Below, one piece after another: positions 7,034 through 11,350 of a stretch of 11,350 nucleotides of DNA. The stretch is from Candidatus Cloacimonadota bacterium. Lineage in GTDB: Bacteria; Cloacimonadota; Cloacimonadia; Cloacimonadales; TCS61. Position numbers and translations under genes: made by a program. Location: NCBI GenBank assembly GCA_021108055.1, contig JAIORR010000096.1, forward strand, positions 1 through 11,350, in the 5' to 3' direction. Numbering within the stretch: the stretch's first letter is position 1; each line of letters begins with the position of its first letter. The notes beneath the pieces were generated by a model. It saw only the letters and a program-made list of their open reading frames with translations. It did not search any database and was not told where the DNA came from.

Positions 7034-7687
7034 ATGAGCATTTTCAGTAAATTTACAGACGTGGCTTTGGAAAAACGCCTGAAAGACCTGAATGACGAAA
7101 CTACAGAAAGTGAAAATATGCTCGATGTAATGATCCCTTATGCAGACCTGATGACACTGCTTTTAGTGTTTTTTGTCTTCTTTTACGTGATGAGTGATTT
7201 TGAAAAGAATAAGAGAATCGTTGAACAAAATCAACAAATAGTCGAACAAAATCAAAAACTTGTAGAACTGGCAATGCTCGATTCTTTATTAGATTTGAAC
7301 GAGCAGGTTATTACTATTCCTTGTGAAGTCCTGTTCAACACAAATGAAGCTCTATTAAAATGGGAATCTTTATCTGCCCTTTCACAGGTTGCAAAAATTA
7401 TTAAAGGAAAGATCGGAGACGAACCCGGCTGGCAGATAAGAGTGGAAGGACACACAGATAATGTTCCGATAATAAGCGGAGATTTTGCTTCTAACTGGGA
7501 ACTTTCTACTACCCGTGCTTTAAGTGTTGTTAAATTCTTTATGGATAATTACTTCTTCCCCCCTGAACAAATGCAGGCTATGGGTTATGGAGAATTCAAG
7601 CCACTCGTTCCAAACGATTCTACTGAAAATAGAAAAAAGAACAGAAGAGTTGAAATCAGATTAAGTAAAAGGTTTAGTAAAAATTAA
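7034..7687 (+). CDS. motB: MotB-family stator subunit with OmpA peptidoglycan-binding domain
   Basis: A 217-aa MotB, shorter than E. coli MotB (308 aa). The single membrane helix (about 34-53) begins PYADLMTLLLVFFVFFY. D38 is in the position of the ion-carrying Asp32 of E. coli MotB, so the channel should be active. Residues 58-80 form a short coiled-coil stretch with a duplicated heptad IVEQNQQ. Residues 90-215 are an OmpA/MotB domain (VEGHTDNVPI, NWELSTTRALSVVKFF, GYGEFKPLVPNDS, NRRVEIRL), with D142 and R161 as expected peptidoglycan-binding residues. It should anchor the stator to the cell wall. GGAG at 7023-7026 stands 7 nt before ATG 7034, and motA ends 13 bp upstream. The lone MotA-MotB pair next to the FliF-FliG-like gene suggests a dedicated, non-flagellar motor. 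Confidence 0.95.
   Translation: MSIFSKFTDVALEKRLKDLNDETTESENMLDVMIPYADLMTLLLVFFVFFYVMSDFEKNKRIVEQNQQIVEQNQKLVELAMLDSLLDLNEQVITIPCEVLFNTNEALLKWESLSALSQVAKIIKGKIGDEPGWQIRVEGHTDNVPIISGDFASNWELSTTRALSVVKFFMDNYFFPPEQMQAMGYGEFKPLVPNDSTENRKKNRRVEIRLSKRFSKN
7220..7255 (+). repeat. 21-bp direct repeat inside motB
   Basis: GTTGAACAAAATCAA (7220-7234) recurs as GTCGAACAAAATCAA (7241-7255). The 21-bp period equals one heptad and duplicates VEQNQ-I in the coiled-coil linker after the membrane helix, so copy-number change would lengthen the linker in frame. Confidence 0.7.
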
Positions 7688-7690
7688 AAA

Positions 7691-8590
7691 ATGAATTTTA
7701 TTGAAAATCTGTTAATAAAAATACCATATTTAAACTCCCCTTTTGCGATAAAAATATTCAAATCTTTGATCATAATTACTGTCTTCTGGTTAATAAAGAT
7801 GTTGATCAACAAAGTGATCCAGAAGAATATTACCGATGTAAAATCCCGTTATCACTGGCGAAAGATCATCAATGCGATCATTGTTATTCTGGTCATTATT
7901 CTTGTTGGAAGGATATGGTATCAGGGTTTTGAATCTATTGCTACTTTTTTAGGATTGCTTACGGCGGGTATTGCTATTGCTCTCAAAGATGTGCTGGCAA
8001 ATATTGCCGGCTGGATATACATTATTTCCCGCAATCCTTTTGAAGTGGGAGACAGAATCCAGATAGGAGATCATGCCGGCGATGTAATAGACCAGAGCCT
8101 GTTTGAATTTTCTTTGCTGGAAATTGGAAACTGGGTGGAAGCAGATCAGAGCACCGGAAGAATAATCCACATTCCCAACGGGAAAATATTCACACTCGAT
8201 CTGGCAAACTATGATAAAGGATTCAAATATATCTGGAATGAAATACGTGTAGTCATAACATTTGAAAGTGACTGGCAGAAAGCAAAAAAGATACTTCTGA
8301 AAATCGCCAATAAAAAGACTGAGAACATCACTGCACCGGTAGAAAGACAGATAAAACGGGCAGCAAGAAAATTCCTGATATATTATAAACATCTTACACC
8401 GATAGTTTATACAGATGTCAAAGATCATGGAGTCCAGCTTACTATTCGCCATCTTTGTGAAACGCGAAAAAGACGCGGCTATACAGAAGCTATCTGGGAA
8501 AATATTTTAAAGGAATTTGCTAAACATAAAGACATAGATTTTGCTTATCCAACCACAAGATATTATAATAATCTGAATGAAGGGAAGTAA
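7691..8590 (+). CDS. MscS-family mechanosensitive ion channel
   Basis: A 299-aa small-conductance mechanosensitive channel of the inner membrane, which releases solutes when membrane tension rises. Three hydrophobic helices lie at about 21-41, 58-75 and 82-113. The last, FLGLLTAGIAIALKDVLANI, is the Gly/Ala-rich pore helix. It is followed by the family signature NPFEVGDRIQIG at 115-126, an inserted WVEADQSTGRIIHIPNG, and a soluble alpha/beta C-terminal part. Length agrees with E. coli MscS (286 aa). The ATG is 3 bp after the motB stop and has no good ribosome binding site; the closest AAAAGG is about 19 nt away. Translation probably depends on coupling to motB. It may be a passenger gene in the motor operon or help balance ion or turgor effects; nothing in the sequence decides this. 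Confidence 0.92.
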   Translation: MNFIENLLIKIPYLNSPFAIKIFKSLIIITVFWLIKMLINKVIQKNITDVKSRYHWRKIINAIIVILVIILVGRIWYQGFESIATFLGLLTAGIAIALKDVLANIAGWIYIISRNPFEVGDRIQIGDHAGDVIDQSLFEFSLLEIGNWVEADQSTGRIIHIPNGKIFTLDLANYDKGFKYIWNEIRVVITFESDWQKAKKILLKIANKKTENITAPVERQIKRAARKFLIYYKHLTPIVYTDVKDHGVQLTIRHLCETRKRRGYTEAIWENILKEFAKHKDIDFAYPTTRYYNNLNEGK

Positions 8591-8607
8591 GGGTGTTTTA
8601 ACCCCTT
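8589..8607 (+). terminator. weak hairpin at the end of the operon
   Basis: AAGGG and GTT pair with AAC and CCCTT around a small loop, with one bulged T. The stem begins in the stop codon of the MscS gene. No strong T run follows, so it may stabilise the mRNA end rather than terminate. Confidence 0.3.
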
Positions 8608-8660
8608 GCTATTTCACTTTAACAAAGGGAAAATGTAAATAAGCAGGAAGATTTTGTAGT

Positions 8661-8679
8661 GACAGATCATCGATCTGCC
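8661..8679. repeat. small palindrome in the convergent spacer
   Basis: CAGATC (8663-8668) pairs with GATCTG (8672-8677) around a 3-nt loop, flanked by one more G-C pair beyond a mismatch. It follows GTAGTGA. The arrangement resembles dispersed intergenic palindromes seen in some genomes, but only one copy is present here. Confidence 0.45.
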
Positions 8680-8689
8680 TTGTATATTA

Positions 8690-8729
8690 AACCCGACTCG
8701 ATCCGGCTGTTGCCGGACCGAGTCGAGTT
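8690..8729. terminator. strong GC-rich hairpin, probable bidirectional terminator
   Basis: CGACTCG-A-TCCGGC (8694-8707) pairs with GCCGGA-C-CGAGTCG (8712-8725) around the loop TGTT, giving 13 Watson-Crick pairs with one A-C mismatch. After another mismatch three A-T/C-G pairs extend the base (8690-8692 with 8727-8729). It lies between the convergent MscS gene and tldE. T-rich DNA follows on the plus strand and GGGTTTAATAT on the minus strand; neither T run is ideal. The stem is far more GC-rich than its surroundings, so a dispersed repeat that doubles as a terminator is also possible. Confidence 0.65.
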
Positions 8730-8736
8730 CTTATAA

Positions 8737-10023
8737 TTATTTTCCTGAAAAACTTACATCATCAAAGAGAACTGCCGGCATTCTGCTGCCGATATTATGC
8801 GGTTTATTTTCCACGGCAATTACGTTTTTCATGGTTTCATAACTATTTCCGGCGATCATAGAGTCTTTTACTCTTCCGATAATTTCTCCGTTTTCAACAT
8901 ATAATCCAGGGTTAACTCCAACCGAATAATCACCATTCGGAATATTTCCGCTGTGCGCTCCCATTGCTCCTTCCAGGATGATACCGCGATCGATCATTTT
9001 AATCATTTCCGCAAAAGTAACATTACCGGGAAGAAAGGTGAGATGAGCTGGGCGTGGACTTGGTTTTCCTGCATAATTAGCTTTATAACCGTGCCCGGTA
9101 GATTTCACTCCTAATTTTTGAGCATAATAAAGATCATAGTAAAAGCTTTTTAAAACTCCATTTTCAACCAAGATAAGTTTGGAAGTCGGCACGCCTTCCT
9201 CATCGAATGCGGTGGCACTGTTGAAATTATCATTCAGAGGATCAGTGAAAATTGTTAATTTATCACTGAAGATATGCTGACCTATCTTACCGGCGATCGG
9301 AGATGTTTTTTCATAGATCGATTGAGCATTTGTTCCGGTTGTAAATCTCCAGGTAAGAGTATATAAACTTCCGGGCATAAATATAACTTTCATTTTTCCG
9401 GATTTAGGCTGAACGATCTTTTCTCCGATATTGAATAATTTTATCATTTCATCCGAAGAGCTTTCTGAAAATGGAACGAAAGATTTATTATTGATACTCC
9501 TTCTTATTCCGGATGCTCCTCCCGGGAACCCTAAACCTCCGTATGTACCATAACCGGATGATTTATTGGAATAATCTATACCTTTGCTGTTTATTAATCT
9601 CATTTCGTCTGTATAAGTCCAGGAAGCAGATGCGATCTCAGCCTTAGTTTTTTCTTTCCAGTTTGCATTAATTCTACTACATTCTTCCACAAGTCTGGTG
9701 CTGCTGATCTCATCGATTCTTTTGTCATAAGTATCTACTGTGGGTAGTTTTTGATATGAAGGAAGCTGGAAATCTGCTGCAACTTTTCCTTTTAAAGAAT
9801 GAATAGCATGAGATATTAATTCTTCTCTGCTGTTCAGATTTCTAGTATAAGCAAAACCAAGTTTACCGTCTTTGATAATTCGCAGTGCGATTCCTGCTGA
9901 AAATTCCGATTCAATATCGTGAAGTTTTGCATTCTCGAACGAAACCGAATTACTGCTGCTTTCCTGCGAATAGACTTCTGCCTGATCACTTACTTTTTTT
10001 GCCATTTCGAGTAACTTTTCCAT
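8737..10023 (-). CDS. pmbA: TldE/PmbA subunit of the TldD-TldE metalloprotease
   Basis: A 428-aa member of the TldD/PmbA (peptidase U62) family. It lacks the HExxxH zinc motif, which marks it as the TldE/PmbA partner rather than the catalytic TldD. Visible family signatures are IALRIIKDGKLGFAYT (45-60), TAFDEEGVPTSKL (271-283), STGHGYKANY (308-317) and GAHSGNIPNGDYSVGVNPG (355-373). In other bacteria TldD-TldE heterodimers degrade unfolded peptides in the cytoplasm and mature some ribosomally made peptides such as microcin B17. The start is ATG 10023-10021: GGGAGG (10030-10035) lies 6 nt before it, and upstream in-frame codons overlap the tldD end. The start overlaps the tldD stop as TAATG, so the two are translationally coupled and should be made in equal amounts. 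Confidence 0.93.
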   Translation of the reverse strand: MEKLLEMAKKVSDQAEVYSQESSSNSVSFENAKLHDIESEFSAGIALRIIKDGKLGFAYTRNLNSREELISHAIHSLKGKVAADFQLPSYQKLPTVDTYDKRIDEISSTRLVEECSRINANWKEKTKAEIASASWTYTDEMRLINSKGIDYSNKSSGYGTYGGLGFPGGASGIRRSINNKSFVPFSESSSDEMIKLFNIGEKIVQPKSGKMKVIFMPGSLYTLTWRFTTGTNAQSIYEKTSPIAGKIGQHIFSDKLTIFTDPLNDNFNSATAFDEEGVPTSKLILVENGVLKSFYYDLYYAQKLGVKSTGHGYKANYAGKPSPRPAHLTFLPGNVTFAEMIKMIDRGIILEGAMGAHSGNIPNGDYSVGVNPGLYVENGEIIGRVKDSMIAGNSYETMKNVIAVENKPHNIGSRMPAVLFDDVSFSGK

Positions 10024-11350
10024 TATATACCTCCCACAACAAGATTGTTTATCAGAATGTGCGGTCCACCGTGACACGACCGGATATTCAGTTGTCCTTT
10101 TCCGCATCCCCCTGTTTTACCAAGCACAAAATCATCTCCAATAACCGAGATATCTTTCAATGTCTGATATAAGTTACCGGAAATATTCAGGTCTCTAATC
10201 ATTCCAGCTTTCTTGCCGTCTTTGATAATATATCCGTATTGACCGCCGAAAGTAAAATTCTCTCCAGCAGTTTGACCACCTTTGGCATCGATAATATACA
10301 ATCCGTCACCTAACTTTTCAAACATCTCTTCGAGTGTTGTTTTTCCCGGTTCGATAAAGATATTTCCCATTCTTACGATCGGGGCAAATTGATAATCTTC
10401 GGCTATCATATGTCCGGAAAGCGGTTCATTGAATTCGGCTGCTGTTCTTCTGGAATGCAGTCTTCCGGATAGAATTCCATTTTTGATGAGCTGCACCTTT
10501 CTCACCTTTACTCCCTCATCATCATATTTGTAGAATCCAAGCTGGTTCGACATTGTAGCATCATCTATGATGTTCAGGATATTGCTGCCTATTTTTTGTC
10601 CGATCTGCATTTTGGAACGCATTGCCGGAAGGGTTTCGATGATATCCGCTTCTGAAAAATGACCGAATGCTTCGTGAGCAAAAACTCCTGCCAGACTGGG
10701 ATTTAGAATGCAGTTGTAGGTGCCGCCCTGAACCGGTTTTGCCTTGAGCAGATCCAAAACGATCTTTGTTTTGTTTTCAAAATTTTCTTCCTGATTCCGC
10801 ACTGTGTAAAATCCGTCACTTCCACCGGAACCAACTCTGATATTCTGAAGTAAATTTCCGTCTTTGGCAGTGATCATTCCTCTGGCTCCTACTGTAATCA
10901 GGTTTTCATTGATCTCTGTTCCTTCGGAACTGACGAAATATTTTTCTCTTACAACATCAAAATAACCAGTTGAAGTTGTTGCTATCTTTTCATATTTCAA
11001 GGGAACATCATTGTATTTACGAATTAATTCGAGTTTTTCTTCCATCGAAATTTTACGCGGGTCTTCGCTCAATGTTGGAGAAAAATTTTCTTTTATAACT
11101 TCTGTTTCCGCAAATCTAATTGGTTTTTTAATATTCCGTGAAAGTAGTTCGGCATTTTCTTCTGCGATTTTCAGGGCTTTTGCCGCATCCTTTTCTTTGG
11201 TGAAAGCAATCGTTGCAAATCCGCCGTTTTTCAACACCCGAATCACAAATCCATCTGTCGAGTTTGCGCCGATAGTCTTCAATTCTTTTCTGTTAAAAAC
11301 AATATTTGTAGTTGTTTTCTTTTCATATCGAATATCCGTATATTCGGCTT
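10023..11350 (-). CDS. tldD: TldD catalytic subunit of the TldD-TldE metalloprotease (5' end beyond the window)
   Basis: The frame is open to the right edge, so the gene is cut at its N-terminus; 441 residues plus the stop are visible, against about 480 for E. coli TldD. The last visible upstream residues, AEYTDIRYEKKTTTNIVF, fit the usual TldD start region, so the TTG at 11282 is not the start. The zinc motif HEAFGH (HExxxH) is at 10659-10676, followed by FSEADII. The C-terminus has GCGKGQ, with the conserved Cys expected as a further zinc ligand, then GGPHILINNLVVGG. It is the active subunit, cleaving unfolded peptides that thread into the heterodimer cavity. It is first in the pair and overlaps tldE by 1 bp. 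No peptide-natural-product gene is visible in the window, so the substrate is unknown. Confidence 0.95.
   Translation of the reverse strand, partial: AEYTDIRYEKKTTTNIVFNRKELKTIGANSTDGFVIRVLKNGGFATIAFTKEKDAAKALKIAEENAELLSRNIKKPIRFAETEVIKENFSPTLSEDPRKISMEEKLELIRKYNDVPLKYEKIATTSTGYFDVVREKYFVSSEGTEINENLITVGARGMITAKDGNLLQNIRVGSGGSDGFYTVRNQEENFENKTKIVLDLLKAKPVQGGTYNCILNPSLAGVFAHEAFGHFSEADIIETLPAMRSKMQIGQKIGSNILNIIDDATMSNQLGFYKYDDEGVKVRKVQLIKNGILSGRLHSRRTAAEFNEPLSGHMIAEDYQFAPIVRMGNIFIEPGKTTLEEMFEKLGDGLYIIDAKGGQTAGENFTFGGQYGYIIKDGKKAGMIRDLNISGNLYQTLKDISVIGDDFVLGKTGGCGKGQLNIRSCHGGPHILINNLVVGGI

Noticed and set aside
6283..7687. TolQ-TolR/ExbB-ExbD pair or Zorya-type ZorA-ZorB defence pair
   Set aside because: MotA has the typical length and loop without a long C-terminal tail, MotB has an OmpA domain, and no ZorC/ZorD-type gene is nearby; the FliG-like neighbour favours a motor stator.
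7949..8452. 167-aa minus-strand ORF inside the MscS gene
   Set aside because: Antisense shadow of conserved MscS coding sequence; cysteine- and tyrosine-rich composition with no family features.
8737..10107. Longer tldE starting at 10107
   Set aside because: The extra 28 codons overlap the conserved GG(P/H) C-terminal coding sequence of tldD and have no ribosome binding site; ATG 10023 has GGGAGG at 6 nt.
10023..11282. tldD starting at the TTG at 11282
   Set aside because: The frame is open to the window edge and encodes family-like residues upstream, so the gene is simply cut by the edge.

Overview
The window is AT-rich bacterial DNA from a Gram-negative (diderm) bacterium. Initiation is Shine-Dalgarno type, with GGAG, AAGGA or GGGAGG 5-7 nt before most starts. 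One protein looks like a PorV/PorQ-type outer-membrane barrel, and the large surface protein has Ig-like repeats and a FlgD-Ig/T9SS-like C-terminal domain. Together these suggest the FCB superphylum, perhaps Cloacimonadota or a related uncultured lineage. That placement is inference from gene style, not from a marker gene.

Layout. A tRNA-Arg(ACG) with an encoded CCA lies on the minus strand at 9-85. An AT-rich spacer of about 450 bp follows and ends in a hairpin plus an eight-T run immediately before the first gene's ribosome binding site. From 548 to 8590 six plus-strand genes are packed with gaps of 3-27 bp and probably form one operon. They are: (1) a secreted 958-aa protein with six Big_5-like repeats, two cadherin-like domains and a C-terminal sorting-type domain; (2) a PorV/PorQ-like barrel with a C-terminal TPR, whose signal peptide is encoded in a different frame from the rest; (3) a 467-aa protein that reads as the C-terminal part of FliF fused through one membrane helix to a FliG-like cytoplasmic domain; (4) MotA; (5) MotB; (6) an MscS-type channel. 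A 146-bp spacer with GC-rich palindromes, probably a bidirectional terminator, separates this operon from a convergent minus-strand pair, tldD (running off the right edge) followed by tldE/pmbA with a 1-bp TAATG overlap.

The main discovery candidate is the operon at 548-8590. It holds a proton-driven stator (MotA and MotB with the ion-binding Asp and a peptidoglycan-binding OmpA domain) and a stripped-down FliF-FliG rotor, with no other flagellar gene in the window. They sit with an outer-membrane barrel/TPR protein and a large adhesin-like surface protein. I read this as a possible non-flagellar envelope-spanning rotary or gliding machine: MotAB would act on the FliG-like torque domain carried directly on the FliF-like membrane protein, with the barrel/TPR protein and Ig protein as outer-membrane and surface parts. 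Family identities are supported by visible motifs; the joint function is inference.
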